From: Natrinema sp. DC36
GTDB lineage: Archaea > Halobacteriota > Halobacteria > Halobacteriales > Natrialbaceae
DNA length: 64,000 bases
NCBI RefSeq assembly: GCF_020405225.1
Contig: NZ_CP084472.1
Coordinates: forward strand, 310,001-374,000
Direction of reading: 5' to 3'
The position numbers and the translations under genes are program-made. The notes beneath the pieces are model-generated. The model ran no database searches, was not told the DNA's origin, and was given only the letters and a program-made list of their open reading frames with translations. Every line of letters starts with the position of its first letter. Position 1 is the stretch's first letter. This document shows positions 11,301-19,634 of this stretch, piece by piece.

Positions 11301-11966
11301 ATGTCGCAGGAATTGGGTCCGCGCGCTCGAGAGTTGTCGAAGCCCTATTACGAAAACGCCCTTCCGGCGCACGATCTGTTCCACGCTGCTCGAGTCAGAA
11401 ACGTCTCGATTCGGTTAGCAGCGGACTGCGAGCGCGGGGTCGATAGAGCCGTCCTTTCCGCGGCGGCGTGGTTACACGATATCGGTCGCCCGCGGGAGAG
11501 AACGGGAGCGATCGACGATCACGACGAGTGGGCCGCGGCCGAAGCCGCGGAGCTTCTCGAGACGGACGGAGTGACGGCGGATCGAATCGACGCGATCACG
11601 CACTGCATTCGGGCGCACAGTATTCGGGCAAGTTCTCCGGAGCCGGAGACGCTCGAGGCCAAACTGCTCTTCGATGCGGACAAGTTAGACGCCGCTGGAG
11701 CCCGCGGTATCGTTCGAATGGCCTGTATCGTCGGCGAGCGGTCGGGCAGCGCCGGTGAAAAATACGCGGTCATCGACGATGCATCGGTGTCCGGAGCGGA
11801 TTCGTCGGACCGTCCCGACATCACGCTCCTCCGGGAGTGGGGTCAAGAGCGCCTAAACGAGCTGTATACCGCGCCGGGGCGGCGTCTCGGCGACTCGCGA
11901 CGACAGTTCATGGACGACTTCTTCGCACAGTTCGAGAGCGAAATCGGCGTCGAGGGAGAGCGATGA
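11301..11966 (+). CDS. HD-domain phosphohydrolase
   Basis: A 221-residue HD-superfamily metal-dependent phosphohydrolase. Metal ligands visible are the histidine in LPAHDLFHAARVRN (about residue 24-28), the HD pair in AAAWLHDIGRPRER (about 61-62), an EWAAAEAAELLE helix, the HCIRAHSIRA histidines (about 98-103) and an aspartate in KLLFDADKLDAAGARGI, which follows the YedJ/uncharacterised HD subgroup. The ATG at 11301 is preferred because longer readings run through the UspA promoter region. Substrate unknown; family members cleave nucleotides or phosphoesters. It is convergent with the tup regulator gene. Confidence 0.88.
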   Translation: MSQELGPRARELSKPYYENALPAHDLFHAARVRNVSIRLAADCERGVDRAVLSAAAWLHDIGRPRERTGAIDDHDEWAAAEAAELLETDGVTADRIDAITHCIRAHSIRASSPEPETLEAKLLFDADKLDAAGARGIVRMACIVGERSGSAGEKYAVIDDASVSGADSSDRPDITLLREWGQERLNELYTAPGRRLGDSRRQFMDDFFAQFESEIGVEGER

Positions 11967-12018
11967 TTTCGACTTCGCGAGTCTCGAGAGAGACGGCCGA
12001 TAGGGCTTCGAAGCACCG

Positions 12019-12759
12019 TCAGTCGTCGGTCCCCTCCCGTGAGCGATCTTCGATCCCGACACCGCGCGCCGCCGTCGCCTTCACCGAGGCCACGATCGAC
12101 CGCCCGGGCTCGAGTCCCAGCGTCTCGACGCTCCGCCGCGTGACCAGCGCGACGAGTTCGGTGTCGCTCCCGCCGTCGCCACCGTCCGCACTCTCGAGAC
12201 CGATTCCCACCCGAGCGACGGCGTCCCCGGCCTCGAGCCACGAGACGGTCCCCGGGAACCGGTTCCGAACGCTCGTCCCATCGGCTCGCGGCACGTCGCT
12301 TGGCGCGTGGAGACTCACGGCGTCGGAGCGGATCGTCACGGACGCCGTCGCGGCGTCGGCCGGAACGACGGCCAGAATCTCCCCCGCAGCGGTCTCGACG
12401 GTTGCGAGTTCCCCGTCGCGGTCGACGACCGTCCCCCTGAGAACCGTCTCGTCGACGCGGGCGACGCCCTCGTATGCCGCGACCAGTCGATCGAACCGCG
12501 CCAGCAGATCCCGAGCCGTCGGCGTCAGCGAACTGCCACCGCCGTCGGCTCCGCCGCGAGTGCGCTCGACCAGGGGGCCGATCGCCTCCTCGATCGCCAC
12601 CACCCGCTGCTGGAGGCGGGGGTAGGATCGCTCGAGAGCGTCGGCCGCCCCCGACAGCGAGCCGCGGTCGTCGATCGCGCGCAGCATCTCGACGTCACTG
12701 CGATCGACGGCGACATCGTCGATCCGCAGGTAGGGGTCGAACTCCTTTTCCATGGTCAT
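12019..12759 (-). CDS. ModE-like regulator: LysR-type winged helix plus TOBE domain
   Basis: About 246 residues from the ATG at 12759; a longer reading to 12822 adds 21 residues that look like intergenic sequence. Residues about 8-80 form a ModE/LysR-type winged helix (DVEMLRAIDDRGSLSGAADA, then SYPRLQQRVVAIEEAIGPLV). The C-terminal half has two TOBE-like strands (ETVLRGTVVDRDGELATVET and NRFPGTVSWLEAGDAVARVG) that in ModE bind molybdate or tungstate. It is the last gene after tupA-tupB-tupC on the same strand, 69 bases from tupC, so it most likely senses the imported oxyanion and represses uptake. Confidence 0.85.
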   Translation of the reverse strand: MTMEKEFDPYLRIDDVAVDRSDVEMLRAIDDRGSLSGAADALERSYPRLQQRVVAIEEAIGPLVERTRGGADGGGSSLTPTARDLLARFDRLVAAYEGVARVDETVLRGTVVDRDGELATVETAAGEILAVVPADAATASVTIRSDAVSLHAPSDVPRADGTSVRNRFPGTVSWLEAGDAVARVGIGLESADGGDGGSDTELVALVTRRSVETLGLEPGRSIVASVKATAARGVGIEDRSREGTDD

Positions 12760-12828
12760 CGGTGGATCACGCGGTGGGTTCGGTCGAATCGCAGCCGGGT
12801 CCGGAGCCGCTCGAGTCCCCATTCGCGT

Positions 12829-13632
12829 TCACGCGAGAAGTTCGTTTTCATCGTACAACAGGTCTCCGTCGACGAACCGCGCGGTTCGCTCGTCGCGGGG
12901 ATCGTCGAAGATCCGCTCGGGCGGGCCCACTTCGACCAGTTCGCCCTCGAGCAGGAAGGCGACGCGATCCGAGATCCGCTCGGCCTGGTGCATGTCGTGG
13001 GTCGCGAGCAAGACGCCGTGACCGCGCCCCCGGGCGCGCTCGATCGCGCGCTCGAGGATAGCCGTGTTCCGCGGGTCAAGATCAGAGGTCGGCTCGTCGA
13101 GCACCAGCAGGTCCGGTCCCGCGGCGAGTGCGCGGGCGAAGGACACCCGCTGTGCCTCGCCACCAGAGAGCGAGCCCGCGTCCCGGTCCCACTCGTCCCG
13201 GAGTCCGACGAGTTCGAGGGCCTCGAGCGTCCGGTCGTCGACAGTCGGCCGGCTCCGGATCCATCGGTCCGCGAGCCGTCGGCCGAATCCCCGAACGCGC
13301 TGCGACCACGGCCGGCGAACCCGCCGGCCGATATCGACGTTGCGCGCGACCGAGGTCTCGAACAGGCTCGCCTGCTGGAAGACCATGCCGATCCGCCGAC
13401 GGAACTCGAGTCGATCGTCCCGCGACAGCGACCACGGATCCATTCCGTCGCAGCGGACGACGCCGTCGGTCGGTCGCTCGAACAGTGCGGCCAGCCGCAA
13501 CAGCGTCGTCTTGCCGGCCCCCGAAGGGCCGATCACCGTCACGATTTCGCCCGACTCGAGGGGCAGCGAGACGCCGTCCAGAATGTCCGTGTCGTCGACG
13601 CCGTAGGACACGTGCTCGAGCTCGAGATTCAT
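12829..13632 (-). CDS. tupC: Tungstate ABC transporter, ATP-binding protein
   Basis: A 267-residue ABC ATPase. Walker A is GPSGAGKTTLL (about residues 35-45), the Q-loop is MVFQQASLFETSV, the signature is LSGGEAQRVSFARAL, Walker B is LLVLDEPTSDLD and the H-loop is LLATHDMHQAE. It forms an operon with the permease gene (start 35 bases after its stop) and the tungstate-binding protein gene. An Arg-rich insertion (RRPWSQRVRGFGRRLADRW) between the Q-loop and signature is longer than usual. The assignment to tungstate comes from the partner TupA. Confidence 0.9.
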   Translation of the reverse strand: MNLELEHVSYGVDDTDILDGVSLPLESGEIVTVIGPSGAGKTTLLRLAALFERPTDGVVRCDGMDPWSLSRDDRLEFRRRIGMVFQQASLFETSVARNVDIGRRVRRPWSQRVRGFGRRLADRWIRSRPTVDDRTLEALELVGLRDEWDRDAGSLSGGEAQRVSFARALAAGPDLLVLDEPTSDLDPRNTAILERAIERARGRGHGVLLATHDMHQAERISDRVAFLLEGELVEVGPPERIFDDPRDERTARFVDGDLLYDENELLA

Positions 13633-13666
13633 CTCTGATGCGCCTCCGTTGCAGTCGCTCGAATCA

Positions 13667-14338
13667 TTATCGGCCTCCGAGTCGCAGGACGATCCCGTTG
13701 ACGAGCAAGACGAGGACGAGCAACACCGCGCCGAGTACCAGCGCCGTCTCGAACTCGCCGCGGCGCGTCTCGAGCGTGATCGCGGTCGTGATCGTCCGCG
13801 TTTTCGACGTCCCGTCGGCGTAGGCGATGTTGCCGCCGACGATCAGAACCGAGCCGACCTCGCTGATCGCGCGGCCGAAGCCGGCGAGAATTCCGGTCAC
13901 GACGCCGTAGCGCGCCTCCTTGAGGGTGATCAGCGCGACATCGGTTCGGGTCCCCCCGACACCGTAGGCCGCGTCCCGGACGGCGTCGTCGACGCTCTCG
14001 ATGGCCGATAGGGCGACACCGGTGATCACCGGTGCGGCGAGAACGCACTGAGAGATGATCATGGCTTCGGGCGTGTAAACGAGCCCGAGCGCGCCGAGCG
14101 GGCCGCTGTTCGAGAGGGCCATCAAGACGAGCAATCCGACGACGACGCTCGGAAAACCCATTCCCGTGTTGATGATGGCCGTGATCACCCGCTTCCCGCG
14201 GAAGTCCGCGAAGCCGACGACGAAGGCGATCGGTAAACTGAGAAGGGTACTCAACAGGATGGCGGCCAGGCTGACCGTCAGCGAGACCTGAATGATGCTC
14301 CGGAGATAGTTCGGTTCGGCGAGGGACTCGAATGGCAT
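13667..14338 (-). CDS. tupB: Tungstate ABC transporter, permease
   Basis: A 223-residue permease with five or six transmembrane helices, beginning [20 protein letters not shown]. The EAA loop that contacts the ATPase is visible at [20 protein letters not shown], followed by [20 protein letters not shown], which is characteristic of TupB/WtpB-type oxyanion permeases. It lies between the binding-protein and ATPase genes on the same strand. The gene ends in [12 protein letters not shown]. Confidence 0.9.
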   Translation of the reverse strand: MPFESLAEPNYLRSIIQVSLTVSLAAILLSTLLSLPIAFVVGFADFRGKRVITAIINTGMGFPSVVVGLLVLMALSNSGPLGALGLVYTPEAMIISQCVLAAPVITGVALSAIESVDDAVRDAAYGVGGTRTDVALITLKEARYGVVTGILAGFGRAISEVGSVLIVGGNIAYADGTSKTRTITTAITLETRRGEFETALVLGAVLLVLVLLVNGIVLRLGGR

Positions 14339-14398
14339 CGGTAGTAGGTTGTTTCGTCCGGATAGTGGGTCGTTTCGTCCGGGTAGTGGGTCTGTCGA

Positions 14399-15322
14399 TC
14401 ACTCCTCGCTCGAGTCCGGCTGCCATCCTTTCGGGACGTACTGCTGGAAGTTCGGGTCCGCCGACAGGGCCTCGGGGTAGAACAGCTGTTCGCCGTTCGC
14501 CGTGTAGTCCCCGACGAGTTCCTGTCCCTCCGGACTCGTGAAATAGCCGATGTAGGCCATCGCGAGGTCGTAGTTGACGTTCGAGTGGATCTCCGGATTG
14601 GCCGCCATGATCCCGTAGGGGTTCGCGAGCAGTTCCGGCCCGCCCTCGATCGGGCCCTGAAGCAGGATCTCGAGGTCGACGTTGTCCCGCATCGAGAGGA
14701 ACGTCCCCCGATCGGCGAGCGTGTACGAACCCGACTCGCTCGCGTTGTTCAACGTGTTTCCCATCCCGTCACCGAGTTCCTGATACCACTCACCGCCGGG
14801 CTCGGCACCCGATTCGTCCCAGATCGCTAACTCCTTCGTGTGCGTGCCAGAGTCGTCCCCGCGCGAGACGAACTGCGCTTGCGCGCTCGCGATGGCCTCG
14901 AAGGCTGCCGTCGCTTGCTCGGTAGTACCGACGCCCGCCGGGTCGTCGCTCGGCCCGACGATCACGAAGTCATTGAACATCAGGCTCCGCCGGTTGATTC
15001 CGTGTCCGTCCCGCATGAACTCGTCCTCGAGCGAGCGGGCGTGGACCAGAATCACGTCGGCGTTGCCGTTGCGAGCGGACTCGATCGCGGCACCCGTCCC
15101 CTGAGCGTTGGCCGCGACGGGCGTTCCGAACCGCTCCTGGAACGCGGCGTTGATCTCGTCGAGCAGCCCCGTGTCGTACGTGCTGGTCGTCGTCGCGAGC
15201 GCGAGTTCCTCGCCGGCGATCGATCCCTCACCCTGGTCGCTTCCGAGTCCGAGACAGCCGCCAACGGCAGCGGCGATCCCCGCCGCACTCGCCCCGAGTA
15301 GCTCTCGTCGCCGATATTCCAT
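14399..15322 (-). CDS. tupA: Tungstate-binding lipoprotein
   Basis: A 307-residue periplasmic-type binding protein. The N-terminus [20 protein letters not shown] followed by GGCLGLG is a twin-arginine signal ending in a lipobox cysteine (about Cys23), so it is exported folded and lipid-anchored. Immediately after maturation comes [20 protein letters not shown], the TTTS oxyanion-binding motif typical of Tup[19 protein letters not shown] is the second pocket motif. TupA-type proteins bind tungstate far better than molybdate, which fits archaeal use of tungsten enzymes. It is the first gene of the tup operon. Confidence 0.92.
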   Translation of the reverse strand: MEYRRRELLGASAAGIAAAVGGCLGLGSDQGEGSIAGEELALATTTSTYDTGLLDEINAAFQERFGTPVAANAQGTGAAIESARNGNADVILVHARSLEDEFMRDGHGINRRSLMFNDFVIVGPSDDPAGVGTTEQATAAFEAIASAQAQFVSRGDDSGTHTKELAIWDESGAEPGGEWYQELGDGMGNTLNNASESGSYTLADRGTFLSMRDNVDLEILLQGPIEGGPELLANPYGIMAANPEIHSNVNYDLAMAYIGYFTSPEGQELVGDYTANGEQLFYPEALSADPNFQQYVPKGWQPDSSEE

Positions 15323-15344
15323 ATTGGGAACAACGATGGAACAC

Positions 15345-15358
15345 AGTGTGATAAACGT
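15345..15358 (-). promoter_or_regulatory. tupA: Probable tupA core promoter (TATA-like element)
   Basis: Reading on the minus strand, TTTATCAC lies about 27-34 bases before the tupA ATG at 15322. This is the expected TATA position for a leaderless or near-leaderless haloarchaeal transcript. No Shine-Dalgarno sequence precedes the start, which is consistent. The perfect palindrome at 15425-15440 lies a further 70 bases upstream. Confidence 0.45.
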
Positions 15359-15424
15359 ACCGCTCAGGGACCCCGACAGTGGTTACCGAGGCCGCTCTCG
15401 GACTCGATGCGAGTGAAAACGTAA

Positions 15425-15440
15425 CTGTAACCGGTTACAG
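15425..15440. promoter_or_regulatory. Perfect 16-bp palindrome, candidate operator upstream of tupA
   Basis: CTGTAACCGGTTACAG is a perfect inverted repeat with no spacer. It lies in the 152-base gap between tupA (start 15322) and the stop of the gene at 15475, 103 bases upstream of tupA. The TAAC/GTTA half-sites resemble the general form of ModE-type operators, and the operon encodes a ModE-like regulator. Binding is an inference. Confidence 0.5.
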
Positions 15441-15474
15441 CGACGGGACTGATCCAATCGACGTTCGACCGAGA

Positions 15475-15939
15475 CTAGTCGGCCTCCGCCACCGCTACCA
15501 CGACGTTCCGAACGTAGCGCATGCTCGTCGCGATGGCCATGATCCCGTCCATCAGTGCCTGCTGGGAGGCACCGTCGGGATAGATTCGGTACTCCACTTG
15601 CACCGTCTCCGCCTCGCGCAGCTGACAGGAGACGCCGTCCTCATCGAGGAACGTGTAGAACCCCGGCGTCGCCGCCAGCATCGGCCCGACGTACTCGAGC
15701 AACTCGCCGCGTCGCTGATCATCGCGAAGCAGGTTTCGGGCCCGCTCGGTATCGAATCCGCTCCGGCCGACGATCCGAACCGGGCCGAACTCGGTCTCCT
15801 TGACGACGTGGACCGGCAGCTGCGAGAGTTCGACCTGGAAGTTGAATTCAGTGTCCTCGTCGGTGTGGGGAGTCACGTTCCGGATGGCCGTGTCGTCCAG
15901 CCAGTGGCGGACCTGCGTTTCGCTGATGTGTCTCGTCAT
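15475..15939 (-). CDS. Uncharacterised conserved protein, possibly DUF2299
   Basis: A 154-residue soluble protein beginning MTRHISETQVRHWLDDTAIR. It appears to be a single alpha/beta domain, with NFQVELSQLPVHVVKETEFG as paired strands and a final helix LMDGIMAIATSMRYVRNVVV. It resembles archaeal DUF2299 proteins as I remember them, but I cannot confirm this. No catalytic motif or membrane segment is visible. It lies upstream of the tup operon on the same strand, separated by about 150 bases containing a palindrome, so it is probably an independent transcript. Confidence 0.7.
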   Translation of the reverse strand: MTRHISETQVRHWLDDTAIRNVTPHTDEDTEFNFQVELSQLPVHVVKETEFGPVRIVGRSGFDTERARNLLRDDQRRGELLEYVGPMLAATPGFYTFLDEDGVSCQLREAETVQVEYRIYPDGASQQALMDGIMAIATSMRYVRNVVVAVAEAD

Positions 15940-16048
15940 ACAGGGCCGTCAGCGAGCAGCAGGATAAGGCTTCAGCGGGATATCGCCTGTTCCGTTCACC
16001 GGTTTCTGCCTCGAGCCGGAATCGGGCGAGTGAACCGAATCCGCGCTC

Positions 16049-16963
16049 TCAGTGCTTGTCCGGCATCGTCGAGTGCCGCGTCGTCTTGCGCATATCCGCC
16101 CGTTTGGACGGCGGCGGTGCCATCGTCGAGTGGCGGCTGTGGCCGCCCGACGCCGTTCTACGATTCTCATCGCCGCCGAGACCCGATCCCAGAAGTCCCT
16201 CGTCGTCCTTGTCAGCGTCCTCCTCGTCCGCCGCGTCATCGGCTGTCGCTTCGGCGTCGGCGTCGGTCGTCTCGTCGGTTTCGTCAGCCTCCTCAGTCTC
16301 GGCACTCGCCGACTCGAGTCGCTCCTTGAGTTGCTGGACATCGTCGCCGAACTGCTCGAACGAGGATTCCATCGACGATCGGAGGCGATCTCCGAGATCG
16401 TCAGCCGTCTCGTCCGCTTCCGATTCGGCCGCCTCATCCGCTTCCGATTCAGCCGCCTCGTCCGCTTCCGATTCGGCTGCCTCGTCCTCCGTAGTCGTCG
16501 ACTCGTCGTCCGGCGTGTCCTCGTCGACGTTGCTCTCAGCTCCCTCCGCTTCTTCGGCATCGGATTCGGCCTGTTCGCTCATCGTCTCTTGGAGATCACC
16601 GACAGCCCCTTCAAAGCTGTCGTCGTCAGCCCGGTCGGCGAGTTTCGCGAGGTGGAGCAATCGCTGGAGGTCCTCGAGGTTTCCCTGCTCGCCGCGAGCG
16701 ATAGCCGCCGGGATCGAATCCGGTTCGGAGCCGTCTTCGAGCGTGTCCAGTCCGACCGCTGCGAGCAGTTCGTCTGGGTCGGCCGACTCAAGGATGTCGC
16801 TCGCCTCCCGGGCGGTCTCGAGCAGATCCCGCTCGGCCGACTCGCGCTCATCGCTCGAGTCGTCCTCTCTCTCCGAATCACTGCCCGAAACGATCGATCC
16901 GCTGAACTCGTCGGCCTCGTTCAGTACCTCGTGCACTCGATCGTGAAGTTGTGTGTCGCTCAT
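16049..16963 (-). CDS. Acidic low-complexity protein with basic RHSTM tail (cassette gene 4)
   Basis: A 304-residue protein starting MSDTQLHDRVHEVLNEADEF. Residues about 30-130 form a mostly helical region (ERDLLETAREASDILESADP, then LEDLQRLLHLAKLADRADDD). Residues about 135-190 are nearly pure Glu/Asp/Ala/Ser with a tandem octapeptide, AESEADEA, repeated three to four times. A short helix follows (SSMESSFEQFGDDVQQLKER). The last 30 residues are abruptly basic and contain two related motifs, SRHSTMAPPPSKRADM and TRHSTMPDKH. No signal peptide or membrane helix is seen. It ends a four-gene run on one strand. Function unknown. Confidence 0.8.
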   Translation of the reverse strand: MSDTQLHDRVHEVLNEADEFSGSIVSGSDSEREDDSSDERESAERDLLETAREASDILESADPDELLAAVGLDTLEDGSEPDSIPAAIARGEQGNLEDLQRLLHLAKLADRADDDSFEGAVGDLQETMSEQAESDAEEAEGAESNVDEDTPDDESTTTEDEAAESEADEAAESEADEAAESEADETADDLGDRLRSSMESSFEQFGDDVQQLKERLESASAETEEADETDETTDADAEATADDAADEEDADKDDEGLLGSGLGGDENRRTASGGHSRHSTMAPPPSKRADMRKTTRHSTMPDKH

Positions 16964-17053
16964 CTGTAACTTTCAGGTGGTACCGCCGTGTCGTGTGCGG
17001 TAGTCGGATCGGGAGCGACGGAGTGCAGTCGATCGTCTCGTCCCTGGTGGTCG

Positions 17054-18052
17054 TCACTCGGCTTCCGCTTCCCTTTCAGACTCTTCGTCCGAGTCCGAGT
17101 CCTCATTCGTGGTGGAATCCGACCCCCCATCCGTCACCGCCTCGATGATCTCGTCGGTCATCTCCTCCCGGCTGAGATTCGCCTTCACACCGACATCCTT
17201 CGCGACCGACTGCAGATCGCTGTAGGACATCACGCCGAGGAAGTCCTCGAGCGTATCCTTCCGGAGATCCTCGAGGTCCTCCGCGGACGGCTCGTCCTCG
17301 CCCGCTTCGGGCGGTTCGGCTTCGTCGGTCGATTCTTCGCTTTCCTCAGCCGTCTCGTCACCGTCGGCAGCCGATTCGTCAGCTTCGTCGCCCGTCTCTT
17401 CGCCGTCCTCGCTCCCTTCGCCGACCGTCTCTTTGGCTTTGCTGGCGGCTCCTTCGACCGATCCTTCGGCCGTATCGGCGGCCTCTTTGACTGACTCAGT
17501 GGTGCTCGTTTCGTCGCTTTCAGTGCTGTCGTCCTCCTGTGCGTCCGTTTCGTCCGTCCGCTCCTCGTCTTCGGATTCCGTCTGCTCCTCATCCTCGGAT
17601 TCCGTCTGCTCCTCATCCTCGGATTCCGCCCGTTCCTCGCTCTCGGATTCGTCCTCGTCGGTCTCGTCGCTTCCGACGCCGTCGAGGAGTCCCTCGAGAC
17701 TGCTGCCGTCGGTCACGCCCTTGGCCATCGACTCGAGCGAGTCGCGGCCCTCCACGTTCGCGACCGACTCACGGAGGGCGTCCTTGATCGCCGTCGAGAG
17801 CTCCGTTCGGATCTCGTCGAGTTCCTTTCCTTCCTCGACGCCCGCGGCGATCGTCTCGTGGATCTCCCGACCGATGGACGCGCCGAGTTCGCGCCCGAAC
17901 CGTTCACCGAACTCGCGACCGACCGAAGCGCCGACTTCCCCGCCGTCGATATTGTCCTCGAGACTCCCGTCGCCCAGCATATCGGCGACATCGATCTGGT
18001 TGCTGACCTCATCGGCAACCATGCTCTTCAGTCCGCCGGACTCGTCACTCAC
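17054..18052 (-). CDS. Acidic protein with seven-step glycine ladder and SAP/Rho-N-like C-terminus (cassette gene 3)
   Basis: About 332 residues if translation begins at the GTG at 18052, which gives MSDESGGLKSM and matches the MSDES/MSDT starts of its neighbours; a GTG at 18061 is the alternative. Residues about 37-61 carry glycine at every fourth position (GGEVGASVGREFGERFGREL and on), a helix-packing pattern. A long Glu/Asp/Ser region follows with a repeated EQTESEDE unit. Near the C-terminus, DFLGVMSYSDLQSVAKDVGV followed by KANLSREEMTDEIIEAV resembles a SAP/Rho-N helix-extension-helix fold, which often binds nucleic acid. Third gene of the four-gene cassette. Confidence 0.8.
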   Translation of the reverse strand: MSDESGGLKSMVADEVSNQIDVADMLGDGSLEDNIDGGEVGASVGREFGERFGRELGASIGREIHETIAAGVEEGKELDEIRTELSTAIKDALRESVANVEGRDSLESMAKGVTDGSSLEGLLDGVGSDETDEDESESEERAESEDEEQTESEDEEQTESEDEERTDETDAQEDDSTESDETSTTESVKEAADTAEGSVEGAASKAKETVGEGSEDGEETGDEADESAADGDETAEESEESTDEAEPPEAGEDEPSAEDLEDLRKDTLEDFLGVMSYSDLQSVAKDVGVKANLSREEMTDEIIEAVTDGGSDSTTNEDSDSDEESEREAEAE

Positions 18053-18105
18053 GGCGACCACCTCGAGTCGGTTCGCGGAGCGGCTGCGTTCCCTGAATCA
18101 CGGTC

Positions 18106-18636
18106 TTATTCCTCGGCTTCGGCCGTCTGCTCTGATTCGTCGTCCGCCGATTCCTCGTCCGCCGCGTCCGATTCGTCGTCGCCTTGCGCCTCGCTCTCGT
18201 CTGCGTCGTCCTCGGATTCGTTCTCGCCGCTCTCGTCGCCACTCTTGGCGTCGGTCTCATCTGCACCCTCTTCGTCCGCGTCGTCTTCTTTGGCGGACTC
18301 GTCGTCGTCTTCGGCGCTTTCGTCAGCAGACTCGTCGTCTGCTTCATCATCTTCCTCGCCATCCTCGGCACTGCCTTCGTCGGACTCCTCGTCCGTCTCA
18401 TCCTCCTCGTCGGAGCTGAGGAGTTCGTCGACGACCATGTTCCCGATCGTCCGCCCGAGGGATTCGCCGATCGCCCGGCCGAGGATCGCGCCGATCTGTC
18501 CGCCCAGCGCCTCTCCGAGCGGTTTGTCCCCGTCGATCTCGTCTTCCCACTCGGTTCCCTCGACCAGTTCGTCGACGTCGATGTTCTCGGTGATCTTCTC
18601 GGTATCGACCCGCTGTGTGAGTGACTCGTCGCTCAT
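18106..18636 (-). CDS. Acidic protein with seven-step glycine ladder (cassette gene 2)
   Basis: A 176-residue protein starting MSDESLTQRVDTEKITENID. Residues 41-65 place a glycine at exactly every fourth position (GEALGGQIGAILGRAIGESL, then GRTIGNMVVDELL), giving one face of a long helix lined with glycine. The rest, about residues 75-176, is almost entirely Glu, Asp, Ser and Ala and is presumably disordered. The ladder and the sequence before it are clearly related to cassette gene 3. Its ATG overlaps the stop codon of cassette gene 1 by one base, so the two are translationally coupled. Confidence 0.8.
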   Translation of the reverse strand: MSDESLTQRVDTEKITENIDVDELVEGTEWEDEIDGDKPLGEALGGQIGAILGRAIGESLGRTIGNMVVDELLSSDEEDETDEESDEGSAEDGEEDDEADDESADESAEDDDESAKEDDADEEGADETDAKSGDESGENESEDDADESEAQGDDESDAADEESADDESEQTAEAEE

Positions 18637-19523
18637 TATGCTGCCTCCGCCTGTGACGGCTCCGCCTGTCCGCCGCTCTCTTCGTCCTGATCCGGCTCGA
18701 GTTGCTCGAGCAACTGTTCGAGCACAGCGCTAACAATCGCCGAGACGATCTCCTCGGTGGGGAGGCTCGGAGCGAGTCCGGATAGTTTCTCTCTCACCCA
18801 GGTCGCGGCTCCCATGACCCCGTTCTTCAGACGCCGTACCGCCGACGAAAGCGGACCGGAGGACTCGTCTTCGCTTTCGGACGCCTCTTCTTCCTCGGCG
18901 TCCGACTCACTCGCTTCCTCGTCCCCGCCGAAGAGCCCCGTGAGCTTTTCGACGGGCTTGTTCAGCAGGTTTTTGACGAACTCGATCGGCTTGCTCAACA
19001 GCGACTTCGCCTTGTCGATCATCGCGCCGGGGCCGTCCAGCAGCCCCGACACCGCCGACAGCAGATTCCCCAGCAGGTTGTTCTCACCCGGTCGCGCCGA
19101 GACGTCCAGCGTCATCGGATCCAGATTGACCTCGAGTCCGAGCAGATCGAGGAACACCCCGTCGAGGTCGAGGTGGACGACGCCCGACGCGTCGTCGCTC
19201 TGGTAGACCTCGTCGGTACCCTGGACATGGGACTCGTCTTCCTCCGCCTCGTCCTCGGCTTCTTCCGCGTCTTCTGACTCCGTCTCCGAACCTTCGCCTT
19301 CGGCCCCTTCTTCACCGTCGCCCTCCGCTTCGGGGTCTGCCTCGCTCGAGTCGTCGTCTTGCTCGGCGTCGGACTCCTCCATCTCCGCTTGCCCACCGTC
19401 AGTCAGCACTCGGCGTGGCGATCCTGCCGTCGATTCGGCTTCGTCGGGACGGCTCGAGGCCTGTTCGGTTCCGTCGGGAGCCGAACGTTCCTCGGTGCCG
19501 TCGGATGCGAAATCCTCGGTCAT
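18636..19523 (-). CDS. Acidic protein with LDLLGLEV-type amphipathic core (cassette gene 1)
   Basis: A 295-residue protein. Residues 1-95 are acidic low complexity. The core, about 110-200, is amphipathic: VVHLDLDGVFLDLLGLEVNL, then LDVSARPGENNLLGNLLSAV, SGLLDGPGAMIDKAKSLLSK and PIEFVKNLLNKPVEKLTGLF. The LDLLGLEV and NNLLGNLL strings resemble a motif I recall from uncharacterised actinobacterial and haloarchaeal proteins. A second helical segment (PLSSAVRRLKNGVMGAATWV, then EEIVSAIVSAVLEQLLEQL) closes the chain. No Tat or Sec signal is visible, so it is probably cytoplasmic. First gene of the cassette. Function unknown. Confidence 0.8.
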   Translation of the reverse strand: MTEDFASDGTEERSAPDGTEQASSRPDEAESTAGSPRRVLTDGGQAEMEESDAEQDDDSSEADPEAEGDGEEGAEGEGSETESEDAEEAEDEAEEDESHVQGTDEVYQSDDASGVVHLDLDGVFLDLLGLEVNLDPMTLDVSARPGENNLLGNLLSAVSGLLDGPGAMIDKAKSLLSKPIEFVKNLLNKPVEKLTGLFGGDEEASESDAEEEEASESEDESSGPLSSAVRRLKNGVMGAATWVREKLSGLAPSLPTEEIVSAIVSAVLEQLLEQLEPDQDEESGGQAEPSQAEAA

Positions 19524-19634
19524 TATACGGAAACACAGACGAGAGAGAGCGTTGTGGCGGTTGGCCTTGCGTATGCGACTACCCCGACGTACTGCGGCAG
19601 AAAATCCTGCTGACGGCCGAATCGATCGACCGCG

